Positions 1 to 14,869 of a stretch of DNA of 64,000 bases are shown one piece after another. The notes below the pieces were generated by a model that was not told where the DNA came from, searched no databases, and worked only from the letters and a program-made list of their open reading frames with translations. The stretch covers positions 14,612,910 to 14,676,909 of the forward strand of contig NC_089724.1 of assembly GCF_035083965.1 (NCBI RefSeq), given 5' to 3'. Position numbers and translations under genes: made by a program. Within the stretch, counting starts at the first letter, position 1, and every line of letters begins with the position of its first letter. This stretch comes from Branchiostoma lanceolatum (lineage: Eukaryota; Chordata; Leptocardii; Amphioxiformes; Branchiostomatidae).

Positions 1-29
1 TGTCACACTGACTCACAGACAAAGAAGTC

Positions 30-155
30 AAACCCAATAAGTTAGAATTTGGAGTCAGCATTTAGACTAGAACAGACATATACTGTACTATTCTACATTG
101 ATTCTCTGTCTTTTTCATGCTACTTGCTATTAGCTCAGGGGCAAGAATTCGCAAT
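30..155. repeat. dispersed repeat, copy 1 (partner at 26.75 kb)
   Basis: This stretch aligns with 26750-26880 in the same orientation. Shared blocks include 'ccaataagttagaa', 'tttagactagaa' and the end 'ggcaagaa.t.gcaa', with scattered substitutions and small gaps between. The similarity starts and stops abruptly at both sites, as expected of an old transposed sequence. I see no open frame, terminal inverted repeat or RNA-polymerase III box, so the class is unknown. Confidence 0.6.
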
Positions 156-3100
156 TAACTTGTAATTTTTCAAAAATCCCGCTGTTTCCCCCTACTACTT
201 AACAACAAGAAATGCGAAGAAAAGATATCGGAATATGTAACGAAATCGCGGTACCGGGAGGCAGTTTACGTGTAGCGGGAGGTTAGGGGGATTAAATAAT
301 GTTTGCTAATAGCCCGTTCCAACTTATCTGGCCATAGCGCAGCCTAGCTGCATGTGGAGCCGTGGTGCTGCATGGGATATTGACTAAGGTAAATACAGAC
401 GGCGACAGGCTGGCTCACTCTCTCAAGGTTTCTCTTGTTAGACTCGGACATGCCGACTCGAGTCCTTCCTGTCCCCGTAAGTGCAAGGTATCACGGTAAT
501 GATAATTGACAGACGACACCGCAAACCTAAGACCTTCTTTGTTTCAAGGAGGATACCTGGTTCTGCTACCTGCACTCGTGAGGAGCAAGAAAAAGAAGAA
601 GCAAAATTGTCTTAAGATCTATCGCTGATAAACGGCTATACTTTCTTTGTGTATGTGTGTGTTTTAAAACAGACGCGCATGCGCGGTTACCATGATAGAC
701 ACTTGCTGTACAAACTACTTAAATCGTTCGAGACGAGACATTGCGAGGAGCGCTTGCAAGAAAAGAAAGACTTGAAGTTGTCGCACGAGGGCGCTGAGGT
801 ACATTCACACCTAGCCGTGCTGTCTAAAACAAACGGCATCCCATAATACTCTCCCCAACCTTGGACCCAGATCCAGAAGCTGGGTCGGGATCTCAGCTGA
901 CCCTGCGTCATGTCTGAACACAGACGGTGATACGGAAGGTGTATCAAGATAAAAACACAGGTGAACACAATGGCATTCCAATGCCCTGACGTCTTGCCAT
1001 AAACAGGTATCTGACAGAAAAACGCGAAACAAGTGAAAATGATACCTGTATGTATGTATTCACTCCTACATTTCCTTCTGTTTTGTGTTTCTTCTCTTTT
1101 CTGTTGATACTGACTTTTCTTCGATCAACTTATTTTTATTTGTTGTTGTCGTGAAAACAAAAACAACAGGCTTTTGCAAAGTTTACGGGCATTGTTATAT
1201 CTACGTTTAACGCTGAAGCTCCTACTGGATCTCAATATAAATCTTCGCGACATAAGAAAGTCACAAGAAAAAAACTTAAGATCTCGAGAGTGTTCTGTAG
1301 TAATCTACTTAGCATTAAGATAAGGCAGTGAGATAAGTACTTACGGAATTCGTTCTTTTGATCCACCATGACCCGCTAAGCGACCCTATGCCATATAGCA
1401 AACAATCGACGGCACGTAATACCAAACTATCTGATTTTGGAAAGGGACCAGGGTTCTTATTCTAAAGTCTAAACGTCTCGCTGTAAAATGATATACTTCT
1501 GAATGATAATTTGATTATGAATTGATAAACATTTAAGGAGGGAAGAAGAGATGGAATTGAGAAATGTAAGGAATACAGTTAAGTGGTTGGTAACGAAATA
1601 AACGTATATTCAAGTACTAGTGTACGTGGAGCGCTATCTACAAACAAATATTGTTTCTTGTCTTTGGATTTGTACCTATGGTAGCGCTGTGTGTTCAATG
1701 ACTGAGACAACAGCTTACCGTTGATACCAGTCCAAGATCAAAGAATAGAAAGATGTCAAAAGTTTATAATCAATAAAGTACATGTATGGTTGATACTGGA
1801 AGATAGAGAACACTTAAGATTGAGAGCGAAAAATGCAGATGAATGCGGCTCCCTTTTGAAGGGAATTTTTGACCTAGATACGTGTTTTTGTTAGGAAGTT
1901 GACGAAAAATAACGCTGTTGTGCTTTTGAGTATAGCGGGCGATAAGAAGGCGTGGTCACCTGCTAGCTCAGGTAGACAAATGATGTGATCTTTTGTTCAA
2001 ATGTAGCAACTAGAGGAAGGAATTATCCCCCGCATAGGGAGAGCAAAAAGCCGTGCAAAAACTGGAATGCCTCTTAGGGTACTTAGCGTTGCTTTCTACA
2101 TACAGCACTAAGGGCGTCTCCGTAACAATAATAGTCCGGTTTTCTCTCCGTTCGTTTCTATCAACAATCGGGAGGACTGGTAGACTAACGGGCACCACTG
2201 CGCCTAGATTTCCACGGGAGATAGCATTGTGTGGCGAGCCCGTTGTGGCGTGGCGGTGAAAAAAAAACTGACCGGTGGTCATCCACTGGAAACTGTAGAC
2301 TCCGCTAATAGCTTGGACTAGGTAGGGACGGGGGAAAAGTAGTGATAAAAAAAAAAGGCAAACGTTGGTGGCAAAATACGCCGCGATGTTTGTTGATACA
2401 TCCATGAGCTACTTAGGGCCTGGATTATGGCGAAACGTAAATCAGCCGGTGATTGACAGTTGACAATCTATTAGCCAATGGGCGGGCCAGGTTATATCGA
2501 GGGACATCTCTCCAATTAAAGCACGTGTGTTTCCTGCGTTCTGATTGGCTAGAAAAGATAGCATCTTCTCCAACCGAGGGAAGCGACTCATCCATCTTTG
2601 ACTGAGACCACAAAAAAATTTGGCTTGGACCACCCAGCCCGCCCCCTCCCTCAAACTCACTCCCTTTTTGTTGTGGCTTTTAAAGAAATTACTTCAATTA
2701 CCCATGGTGACACGAGGGCTGGCTTAGCACTGACCAATATTTGACAAAGCCGGCTACAAGGTGCTAAGAAACAACCCTAATTCAATGGGAGGGTGACAAC
2801 CCAATAATGACTTAACAACGCTAGAAACAATTGGTAAATATACGACAATAGTCCGGTAGTAGATTATAGACACATTGCGTGGTGCTCCCGTTGCGATATA
2901 AAAAGTTTACCGGTACCAGTGACCTCCAAAAGAAGACATTACAAAGGCGACAATTGGAATTTAATATCAAAGCTGGAAGTTGAAAATTAGTGGGAGGGGG
3001 GCATGTTCTGAAAGTCCGTGGAAATCCTCCCAATTACGTTACAAATTGAGGGCACTTGGCAGGCTTTCTTCGCACGGTGAGCTTCTTCCGGCCTGCGGCG

Positions 3101-3380
3101 AGGGCCAGCATTGCGTGGTGGGTAATTGAGTGGGGCCGAGCCACTTTAACATGCTGTTAAAACGTTTAAAAACGCCAACAATTCGGTGTAATAGCAAGGC
3201 CCACCAATCGCGAGGCTCGCTCAAGCAGGGATGTTTTTATCTCCACCCAGCATCGATCGAGGGCCCTTATGCTGCTGTCAATCTTCCATCAAACGTCATT
3301 TGTACTTCATTATTACAGATGAATAATACATATTGTTGAATCTCGGCCGTCCTACGGAGGCCCTCCGAGATCCAAACAGG
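156..3380. other. upstream intergenic region of Nkx3, no gene seen
   Basis: No open frame here has coding character or matching splice sites. From about 2460 to 2550 there is a small promoter-like cluster: a CCAAT followed directly by a GC box ('ccaatgggcggg', about 2475-2486) and an inverted CCAAT ('gattggct', about 2543). This may be a distal promoter or an enhancer of Nkx3, or the start of a gene read leftward. Nothing else is recognisable. Confidence 0.4.
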
Positions 3381-3389
3381 CCAACGTGG

Positions 3390-3395
3390 TATATA
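3390..3395 (+). promoter_or_regulatory. candidate TATA box of Nkx3
   Basis: TATATA stands about 95 bases before the Nkx3 start codon, which would put transcription start near 3420 and leave a 5' leader of roughly 70 bases. No other TATA-like sequence lies closer. Developmental regulators often lack a TATA box, so the call is tentative. Confidence 0.3.
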
Positions 3396-3488
3396 CAACA
3401 ATTGTGCATGGTGCTGGTACTCTGTTTGTGTGACAGGCCGAGGATACAACAGGAGACCTGTGTGTAGCCTCACAAACAGCAGCAGAGG

Positions 3489-4567
<1,079 letters not shown>

Positions 4568-4803
4568 TGGACAGAAAGCAAACCATGATAGGACTCTTGA
4601 ATCTTGTCGTATTTATATGATGTGCATTTTTTGGACAATAATTTGTGGAGGGTGGAGTTGTGAGACATCGCCGATCGAGGCCGTGCGGACCGGTGCACCA
4701 GGGGCTGGGCCAGCGTGAGTGTGCATCTTCGGTCGCTATATGTTGTTGTAACCCGGTGAGAAAGTAGACATGTGCCTTTATTAGGTCTACCTAAGTGCAG
4801 GCA

Positions 4804-4809
4804 AATAAA
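4804..4809 (+). promoter_or_regulatory. poly(A) signal of Nkx3
   Basis: AATAAA lies 237 bases after the Nkx3 stop codon. It is the first canonical signal downstream, so the 3' UTR is probably about 260 bases, ending near 4825. Confidence 0.6.
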
Positions 4810-7800
4810 AGCAGGGCTTGTTGACATGGCGAGGTTTCTATGATGGCCCTTAATTTGCTTGCTTTAACACCAGAAATCGCTCTTATGCCACGTTACCGCC
4901 AATATTGTTTCGGACAACATTTCTGTCGGTTCGCACACAAAAGATAGATGTGTAAGCGATTGGACAGTGTGTGGGGACAGACACACTGCTCTGAGATGTC
5001 CGGCTATTTCCTCTAGACTTAGCCGATACTGTAGATCAGTATCGGAAGGCTTACTGAGACATGTACAGTGTTTATAGAGTGATTTGTAGGAGATTTGGAC
5101 TCCTAATTCCACGCCTGTCATAGCAGGGCGAAACGAGATAATGATGTACGGAAGCTGTTAGGAGAGCGGTCGCCACGGGGCTCATTTACTCGCATTAACA
5201 GATCGGCTTATCTCTCCTAAAACATAATCCCGCATGTCCTCTCCCTGTATCAGAATATTACAGATGAAAACGAAGATTAAAGATATCTTGACTTTCTAGT
5301 AAATCCAATTCGTATGTCTCTTTATTTGTAATTGACTGCTTTACATAGAATGTCTACTGTATTAACTCTAAACATCAGACACATTTTCAAATGTTAGCTG
5401 ACGCCATTATTTTTGTCTAAAAACTTTGCAAATGATGTCCTGTTTTTTTACCCTTCCGTTTTCTTGAGTTTTGACTATAATCGTTGTTAGCCGCTTAGTC
5501 GAGATCTAAGGGGAAGTGTTTATTTTGTGAGAGAGTCCAGCGCGAAACGATAGGCAGTTCTTCCACTAGGATGGGGTTCTGTCATCCGTTACCGAACAAA
5601 GTATAAACTCCAGCCTTTCGTATTTCGTTCCTCTCTTTTCTTTAGGCATCCGCTTCGTTGTTTGTTGACAGCGGTGTAAAATGTATTGGCGGTGTTTTGA
5701 GTTTTGATTAGGCTTTGTGTGCGGGTGTTTCAAGCCGTGATTCAGGTGGGCGAGCGAGGGAGAGTTAGTCTGCGGCGTTTGGGTGGACTAGAATCGGGCC
5801 CAGATGAGCTGGCCACATTAACAGAATTATTCCGGCTATTAGTTGACCTATAACTTGTCAGGCGGCTCGTCAGGTTGTCCCTTTTCCCCACTTCAGTGTC
5901 ATCTTGTCAAGTCGCTTGTCTGGACTCAATAGCCAGCCATCCGCGTCCGGTGCTGACCGCATCTCACAGCACAATCACAGGAAAATGAAGCCTCCAAGCA
6001 GGTGGCATCAAGCACCCTGAAACAAAGGGTGCAGAAAAATAGGGTCGCCATTCACAAGTATACGTACACAGGCAGAAACACCCTCCGATCGCCTGGCCTA
6101 AAGTACGACTTACAGAAGGTCACCTGTCGAACAATTGTCGCCCCTTTTGTGTTTAGATGAGAGAAAATTGAAGAGTACTGCCCCCACCTGTAGTGTCGCT
6201 CCGAGCGGGGCAGTCCGACAAGTAAAGGGCATGTCCTGTCTTTGTGGTGCGATGGGAGGGGGTACCACTTACGTATTGTGAAAGGGAGGATTAACTTCAC
6301 AAACAGTATTGTTCACACCTCAGCCGACAGTTAGCTTATTTTTCGCAGTAAGGAACGTCTCAACGTCATGTATCGAGGACAGGTTGTTTGCTTTGTCGGG
6401 AGCCAGACGTCGAACGCTCCCGCTAAAATCACCAAAAACCATCCGTAACATTTCTGCAAGACAGACACAAAATAGCAAAGAGAAACTGTTCCTAAGTCCA
6501 AACCCAATATCTTACAGAAATTATTCTACCACATGGCATGGGTATTAAAGGCTAATATGTTTTCCCTGTAACGTAAGTCCGAAATATGGTCTGACATCTC
6601 ATATTTTTACGTTTGGCCATTCTGTATAATAAACACCGGGACTTTATCATGCATAAACTCCACACAGAAAGACGCCAGACTTTACAGAAAAAAATGACAG
6701 ATGCCAGTGTTTATGAAAAATAACCTCAACATTGCTTTTTTTGAGTATATTAGTGAGATGGTTATGTCTCCTATAATAGCCCTATCCATTATTTGTTGAT
6801 AAACTTTGAGTTCAATCCATTATTCGTTCTTAGATAAATGAAAATTTTCAGTGGGATTTGATTAAGAAGGTAGCTTTTCCTCTACATTCAAATGCAGTTT
6901 GGGAAAATATCCAGTATGTTGTGGTAAATGGAAAGGTTCTATCCGTGCAGATCAAGCCAGGACACAAGTGTTTAACAGAACGTTCGCGATTTAAAATGCG
7001 TTTGTACTAAAACAAAAATCCATTCTATGGACAGGTGTGTTGTAAATGTGTTATTTCAGTAAGAAATGGCTTCGGGCACCAGGAAAAGGGAAGAGATTTT
7101 GCAATCATTTTTCGTCTTTCTTTAGTTAGATGTTAGTTGGGACTTTCTCTATTTCAGTAAATACTTGCATAGATGTAGACACTACTACTACTGAAATCTC
7201 TACGGGAAATTACCAAATATTTCTGCCACTTCGGGCCATAAGACCCTCTTCGTATGGATGAAGAAGTCTCTGAAAGGAAGGTTAAGTCGAGATTAGCAAA
7301 TATGGGTAATATTTCCGGGTCGTACTGTTCCACAGCTAACTCCTCCAGCCCACCTAGGTTGTGGACCCGATGGCGTGGAACCGCAAAAATTCTGAGAACG
7401 TTTTCAGTCATCTACCAGTGCGTTCCTTCCCCTGTTTTCTGGTCGTGGGGAGTCTTGACTGGGGACCCTCGACAATTCTACGGCTCATTGCCTCCGCTGG
7501 TCCCCACAGTGTGGCCGTGACAGGTCCCAACAGCTAACCAAGGCGCCCTCAAATCCCAAGACAAATCCCAGTACGATTACACGCTAAAATCGCAGCGCCA
7601 TGTTGGAAAAAAAGGAGGCATGTGTCAAATCTCTCATTTGTAAAAAGATATCGTCTGCCTGCCTCGGCACACGTCCCTCAAACGGTAAATCACAAGATCG
7701 TTTGTCTTTCCTCAGCCTTTAAGCATCTGTTTACCGTGTTGTGGGATCTAAGATTGAAGAGATAAGAATCGAGGGAAATGTTTATAAGTCTAGCACGGGC

Positions 7801-10800
7801 CCGTCCATGGTGGCATCGCCATCTTGGAAACGTCAGCAGAGTCAATTGGAGGGTCACTACATGCCAGTTTCTTTCGATTTGAAAGAAAAAATATTGCTCC
7901 AATGTTTTCTTATCTGTCAGGCCGGTAAATGCCACCGATATTCCCTTGTCAGGAGAATGTTTTCATTAAACGTTGGGGAGGGGGGACAAGAAGATTTCGC
8001 GATGCCCCGGGCTAAGTCCTAGATTACGGCGGGTTCAGCATGCCATGACGGCGACTTTAAACTCCATTTGGATTACCCTTTTTTCCTCAATAATCGGACA
8101 ATGACATTTCCCTGTGGCTCACCGGATCCGATTTATCAAGTCTTACCCGAACGCCAAGAAACATTCAATGACTTTTTAAGCCGAAAATACGATCACAAAA
8201 TGACCCCCAGGCCCCAACTCCCTGAACATTAACTCTAACCACGACAGGTCGTAACTTGGCCGCAGTGTTTTGTACCGTGTCTCTCAAAGATGAAGATATA
8301 GAGTTTCTTAGTCAGAAAGAGTCGAAGAACATCGACACGTATCCTTGTCCGCAAACACTTTATGTTTACTGTTGTGGTCAAACACTTAAAGATGTTTACC
8401 CTTATAGCAAATCTCAAAAGAATGTGTAGGTAAGCTTGCGAAATAACCCTTTCTTCTGACAGACATACTCTTCATTGATAGTTTTGCTATTCATGATTAG
8501 ACAGCTAGGAAAACAGCCATTTCCAAACAGTGAAAACTGAACTACTTGTTTTCGTGTTGATTCTTTGTTGTAACGTACGTGATAAGTAAGACATGTGGTT
8601 CTGTTCATAGTGCATATGTCCGCTTATGTCTGAACCCGGCCACCTGAATCAACTACCCGCTGCGCCAAATGTGTATGTATATATGTGTATATATATAGCT
8701 CCTGTCAAAAGGCAGAAACTTTGGACATAAATCTACGGATGAAGGATCATAACAGGTACAGGATAACACTCTGTTCTTATATGGAATGTTGGAGGAAGGC
8801 CATATAAGTTGTGCAGACAGACTTACATGTGTACCTTTCTCACTGTATATTGGTATTCGCTCATTCGAAGAAATGATACCGAATGCCGTCTATCGGGATA
8901 ATTTGACCTCTGTTTTCTCTTATTTTTCATGTATCGCCAGACTTTTCTGTGACAGAAAGAAAACGTGAAAAAATTCAACATTTTACTTACTTGGAGCTGA
9001 TTGCAACATTGTAACTCGCACTTGTGTTGCAAACAGAAAGTACGCCTTTTTTCTTAATGAAGTCGAGTCTTTTTGTGCATCAACTGAATTGCAGAAATAT
9101 ACAAATGGTATGTGTCTGTATTTTGTAAAATCTAGGTTAGAGTCAGCTACTGCAAGCGGGTTGAAAATGTTTTGAGTAAACTTAAAGAGTGCTATGAAAT
9201 ATACATTACAAAATGCTTTCTCTGATATTTTCCTTTGTCTCGTGTTAGCTCGTAGTACTTAGGCAAAACGTGTTATGTTTACAGCACACTTATGAAGAGC
9301 TACAACAATGTCAGTCAAGAATGCTTATGTTTAAGACCTGCTGGAGATCTTGATAGTGTTAATAAGAAAAATCTTATAATATCCAAGCATATTAGAGGCT
9401 TAACTCGTGCCATTTCTATACGGCTAATATGTATACATATATGACCGATTTCTAAATAAGGCTCAATCTGCTGATCGCTTGACGTCCTGCTATTTGTTAT
9501 GATATTTTGCAATTGATTCACAAAATATTCAATCCATTGTGAAGCTTCTGGGATGAGTCTAAAATGTTATGAGAACGAGTCTTTGAACACTTTGGACAGT
9601 TATCTTTATTTGTCAAATTGTCTGTCAAAACGAACACAATATTTCCCTTTTGTTTCAATGCATAAATCCAGCATAATATTGAACATAAGGAGAGCAATTT
9701 TAGTTCTTCATTTCATACAAACCATATCTTACATATAACAAAGAATGTTGATCATAAGTAAAAATATTCTTCTATCTTAAGGAAGTAACATATCGAGATG
9801 TTGTATGTGTGTGTATGTGTACAGAAAGTGTCCTTAATATGTTCTACATATAGGTGTGTAGAGTTTATAATACCTACAACAAGCTTCCTCGATGTGTAGA
9901 GTAAATAACAAGTCTATAGCACGCGACACAACAGAGGAGACTGTACAGCCGGGTGACGGGCCGTACCGCCTGCTAGTACAGCCGGGCTCCCCGTGACTTT
10001 GAACCCCAGCTTACCCCGACTGGCTTGTGTGTAAGACTTCAAAGCTCGAACACGAACTCGCCTTAAGTAGTATTTTGACTTAGAACATGCCCTTCCCAGA
10101 CGGAGAGGGCACTTAAGCGGCCTGCTAGAGCATTTTAGACACATGTATTCCGCCTGGGAGAGAAAGAGTATTCGTTACTTCGTTTCCTCCGGTTTCTTAG
10201 AGTGTTATAAGACTTCTTAAGTTAAGGTGACAAGGTTTTTTCAGACAAGCGGCTTTTCAGAAACAACGTTTTTGTGAGCGTTTGTTTTGTACTACATCCC
10301 GTGCCATTTACTGAAGGGTCCTGCAAGAAAACCGGACATGTAACAGAATCCCGAATTTGTGTTAGGAAAGTTTGTTTGAGCAGAAAGGCCATTGGAGTGG
10401 CGGTGGAAAACATTGGGACTAAGTGGTTATATGTACCGACAACCCTTGGTCCAATCGTCTCGCGTTCTCTCCCACTCATTTCTAACCTTTGGAATGTCGG
10501 CTGACAGAGGTAGGTTTATTTAGACACAGCTTTTAAAGCAGGTCTTTTGCAAATATTATGCTGATCTTAATTCACTTGTGGACAAAAACCAAATGGACGT
10601 GATGTTATCGGCCGGAGTGGTTCGTGCGAGCTTGTTGGCTGCGTCAACCGGCCTTTTGTTCGACATGAAGGATGTACAACAATTACGGGGCAATTTGTAA
10701 GTCATTAGCTAACGCCTGGGGCGTTGTACGCCATAGGCCGTACAGAAATTATCACGGCAGAGAGACAAATAGAAGACAAATAGAATGATACAGAAAAAAG

Positions 10801-11724
10801 GCGGAGTGGAGAGAGTTGAAAGATGGGACTGACATAAGGAAAGAAAATTATTCAAGTGTCTATTTTGAGTTCATAAACAATAGGAAGGTGGCTACTCTCT
10901 GAATTTGCTTTATCAATCCTTGGCAGTTCTCAGTCTACTTTTTGACAAACTATCCAAAGCAAACTAAGATTTTTTTTAAAGCAAGAACGCTGCTTTTATC
11001 TGTTTCTTTTACTTTTTCAGACGCAATAAAATGTCATCTTCCTATTCCGTGATTATCTTCATGTACGGCTAGGTTGCGACAATCGTAAATCGTGTGCGAG
11101 ATAATCTCTTCGTGTCTACCATTTCCGCAGAGGATAATGTGCCTGATCTGTGCCTAATCTGTGCCTAAGTGCCTGCTATAAACCCCGCCTGATGTGGGGA
11201 CATCTTGTCGCAATTAGGGATTTCGCCTGGGTAGTACGGGAGTCGTTGCCTCGGCCCCCCTCCCCCCAAACCCCGCCGGGCACCCCGCGCCAGACCCGGA
11301 CACCTGCTCGGTAATGGGCAGTAGTCCCCTACACTACACGTATCCCGTTTCCCGGACTCTGTTATTTTTACCCGTATGTCAAGCGCGCGGTTTATTATAG
11401 CAAGATAGCAAAATATATCGATGTGTGACATCAGGAGAGCACGATCTGTGTATGTACTAGAATCCTGGCCCAATTTGTCAAAAATTCCCTGTATTTATAA
11501 GGAGAGTATCGTTCCTTTTTTTAATATCGTATGTGGTTGTATTACAGGTAGCAACTGCGGTTGGTCGTGTTGTACATTCCAACCACTTAAGCCCAGCCAC
11601 GCCTCTTTCTCTGTATGTTGTTAATTAAGTCGATTTAGTAATTACATCCTCGATTGAGTAGTCCCTCCCATACCCAGTAGGATCCCTTACATTCCTCGGG
11701 TAATAACCAACAGTGTCACTCCTC

Positions 11725-11750
11725 GCAAGAGATTCGAACCCGCGACCAAA
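11725..11750 (-). repeat. tRNA-like B box, probable SINE remnant
   Basis: On the minus strand the sequence reads GGTCGCGGGTTCGAATCTC, which fits a T-arm / RNA-polymerase III B box. No complete cloverleaf can be folded around it, and no good A box is visible at the right distance. A decayed tRNA-derived SINE is the simplest reading. Confidence 0.3.
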
Positions 11751-12885
11751 AAACTTGCCCTTCACACCTTAAAAATGATCGTTCCAAGTATTTCACGACC
11801 TCGCGAAATAGGCGGGAAGGAAAAAAATGTGTGCGGCGTCGGCTGCCGACATCTTGTGTGGAAGCACAGATGGAGATGTAGTTAAGTGTTACCCAAGCCG
11901 CGTACCACCCACAAATGTGAGCCCAGTGCCTCTTGCGGGCTCCCCGCGCGGCCAGTCGACAGGGCGGCTGGTGTGTTGGCAGGACGTGTTATTCCTGCCG
12001 ATTTTTCGCGACCCGCTCATAATAGCAGCCCCCGAATGACACCGAGCGAGACCCTCCGTAAAGAGCCGAAACACATCTGCTTCGGGTGGCGGGCGTCCAG
12101 GCCTGGGAGCTGCACCATGTACACCCCCAGTTTACATCGCAGATGGACGAAACATCACGGACATGTTATTTCAAGTGGCTGTATTTTAACAGACACCGGA
12201 TCTACCATACGACATCACTATCTATACACGCTTCAGGCCTCATTTGAGGAATGTATATTCCCGCTCGGTTATTTTGCTTCCTCAGATCTTGAACGCATGC
12301 CTCCCTGTTCGAACATAAACACTTTCCCCTTAGCTCCTGAAAAAGCAAGAGTTCATTCCTTTAAGTCTAGGTTCCTTCCGCAAGTCCGCCTTCTTCTTAT
12401 GTCCATCCCATCTTTTCGTACTTGTAATCTTTTCCATGTGAAGACAAGACCACAAGCCAAGACATGATCAGAGTATCGCCAACTTGAAGTATATTTATTC
12501 TCAAGCAAATCAGTTGTCTTGGATATTTTTCTAAGACCACACTCTTGACATATATATATCAATGGTACTTCTCACAATGCGATCTCAAGATGACAGAAAT
12601 CATATCTTCGTTCCTCCAAACTTGCGACTCTACTACAAGCACCTGTGAAGCGGACATAGCTTGCCGAGCTCTATGGAATTTTTGCTCTTCCCTAAAAAAT
12701 TTCACGGCCCTGCCCTCCCGTCATGTTCTATATGTTTGGTTTCATGCCAATTGCATAAACAGACCACCCGGGAGACGATATTAATATGCCGTCATTTTCC
12801 GCGGCTTAAGCCGTAGGGACGTAACTTGGTCTTTCGTTTCAGTCATCTCATGTTTCAACGCACCATGTTCGTCAATGGTCCATCC

Positions 12886-13080
12886 TCACAGAGCAAGGAT
12901 ACAGAATGAGATAGTGTCGTCCTCTGTTATTTGTCCAAGCTCAATTATTTGTCTTAACTCTTCATCAGGGCACTTGTCTTCCGGTGTGGTCCCGAGCCTT
13001 TCTGGTCTGTATAGACGACACGTGGCGCGGGCTTCCAAATATACTTCCTCAAACAGGCTGTCTTTATCCGCACTGAACAC
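12886..13080 (-). other. weak candidate coding fragment, unrecognised
   Basis: A minus-strand open frame of 64 codons has a protein-like, acidic composition (for example PDEELRQIIELGQITEDD) unlike the low-complexity frames around it. It ends in a stop codon. A possible acceptor (GTGTGTTCAG) lies near its upstream end, so it could be a last exon or a fragment of a transposon protein. I do not recognise the family and find no companion exon. The antisense frame is also open, which weakens the case. Confidence 0.2.
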
Positions 13081-14573
13081 ACGTACTTATAGTTCATAAG
13101 GTATAGAAATGCAAAATAAGAGTAAGCCACCATACCAATCTAATTAAGAAATACATTAATACCATCAATGTAAGACAAGTAGCGCGCTTGAGATGTTGAA
13201 CTGAAGAAGAAGATGGGAACTTCAACGGAACCCTGGGAAGGAGCTTCGGCGTCGTTCCCATCACCAAGTGATTTCCGTGCGATAAATATTGTGAAATTAG
13301 AGGTAAGTGTGTGTTTATGATGAACGCATGAGTATTTATCCAATGTCAGCCGTCCGGATCAAAAGATGGTCCCTGCTAACGACTTTCTCAGCCTCTCGTT
13401 CTGTCCAAACGTGTCCTAAGGCTTGTCTGAGCGAAGGTGTGTTTACACGACTCGTCTTTCATTCCGGCCGAAGCCTCTTCGTTTGTTGCCCTCTCTCCTT
13501 GAAGGAACATCTGTAAAGAGCAATCCGATCGCACAATTAAGAAGAGGCCGCACAGCAACAGCCTGGTCGTTAGAGCTCAACTACAACACCCTAACTTGTG
13601 CCTGGGGAACGAGTGAGGCCGGCCAACGGTAACCATTAGGCTCGTTCCCTGGGACTTCCTCACTTAGGGGAGGGAGGGGTGCACATGTGCGCACTACAAC
13701 AAGGTCTTCTCTCTGAACTCTTTTCAGATAAGTACAAAGTGTACCGAAAAGCGACAGGGTCACTTGAGCAAATTGCTTGCAGTTGCGGCCGCCAGAGGAC
13801 AGAAACCAAAACATCAAAACGGTCAAAGGCGGCGAGGAAGGTCAGGGGAGGATACACGGCGCAAGCGCAGAGCTGCTTCCTAACGGGATGGGAGCATGGG
13901 ATGCAAAAACTGATAAAAAGACTTCAAAGAAGCCGCTGGCGCCTGCAAGTCTCTGGTGGACGACATCTGGAAAAGTCTTTTGGGTGATAAGAGAGTTTTC
14001 AACAATCTGCACCGTCTTCCTTTTGCTGGGAGGTCTTCCAGGGTCGGTCAATGAATATAGTGGCTTCCCGAGTGACAGGAAAAACACATTTCAGTACGGA
14101 CTTGTACCAACCTTACATCTTATGTCCTCTAAGATTTCTTATTCACAGTCTACGTTCTCTTCCAGGTATTGATGTTATAATGATATTTTCATCTGTGAGA
14201 AGATCACAAAGAGTCCACACATGTACATATGCATGAAAAATTCGGCGTCAGAAACAAAGTACGTGGTTGTCTACGCGTCATCACCAAAGACTACGGTTTC
14301 CAAAGTTCAATGAGGGAGGGGGGCGGAAGAGGATTTAAAAGATAAAAATGACGGCATTTGTATTTCTGTCAAAGCAAATAAATTTTCAAAGTGGTGGATA
14401 AGAGAGAACATTGCTATCTTAAGAATAGAGCGTCCGGAATATTCCCAAGGGTATACCGTACAGATGGGTCCGCGAAAACTGCGGTGCGTTCTGTGGTTTC
14501 GTCATCGTGGTCTTGTGTTTTGTACGTCAAGTATTATATAAAGTTAAGTCATATTTATGATAGGAATATCAAT

Positions 14574-14862
14574 GTAGCTCAACTAGCAGCGGCCTCACAG
14601 CTGAGCTCATGGTTCAAATTGTTTGATAACTGGGAGACCCCAGATCAAATCCTGGGACAGGACATCTCGGTTGGGGCTGCACCCGTCTTTCCGAAGGGAC
14701 GTAAAATGGAGGTCCCATGCTCAAGGAGGAGCCCGGCTCGAGCACGTTAAAAGGGAAAGGCTAGAAACCCCTTCCTATAGAAATATACCCTGCTACTGAA
14801 ACAGCAAGGAAACTTGCTGCCCAATGTGCCACTATAGGCACTACAAGGTGAACAACAACAAC
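14574..14862 (+). mobile_element. tRNA-derived SINE, fullest copy of family A
   Basis: A head with an A-box-like 'gtagctcaactagcag' and a B-box-like 'gatcaaatcctggg' is followed by a body also found at 33764-33970 and 42755-42954. Shared body landmarks are 'catctcggttggggctgca', 'gaaatataccctgctact', 'cttgctgccc.atgtgccac' and 'actacaaggtgaacaa'. It ends in a short ACA-rich repeat, the usual form of a SINE 3' tail. The three copies together define the element; the tRNA origin is inferred from the boxes. Confidence 0.65.
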
Positions 14863-14869
14863 TATTTAT

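Larger units (their letters stand above)
4830..14570. other. gene-poor region downstream of Nkx3
   Basis: About 9.7 kb in which I find no convincing exon, RNA gene or transposon. Open frames are short, without coding composition or paired splice sites. One tRNA-like B box in reverse (near 11731, 'gattcgaacccgcgacc') and one weak minus-strand open frame at 12.9 kb are listed separately. Because the nearest gene is a developmental homeobox gene, enhancers are plausible here, but the sequence alone does not locate them. Confidence 0.4.

Noticed and set aside
1-3380. A second NK-cluster homeobox gene (such as NK4) upstream of Nkx3
   Set aside because: No homeodomain-like sequence is found in any frame on either strand in this part of the window.
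6011-6032. Small hairpin 'gcaccctgaaacaaagggtgc' considered as an RNA element
   Set aside because: A 7-bp stem is common by chance and nothing nearby supports a function.
13777-14172. 131-codon plus-strand open frame
   Set aside because: Overlapping frames on both strands are also open, composition is not protein-like, and no family is recognised.
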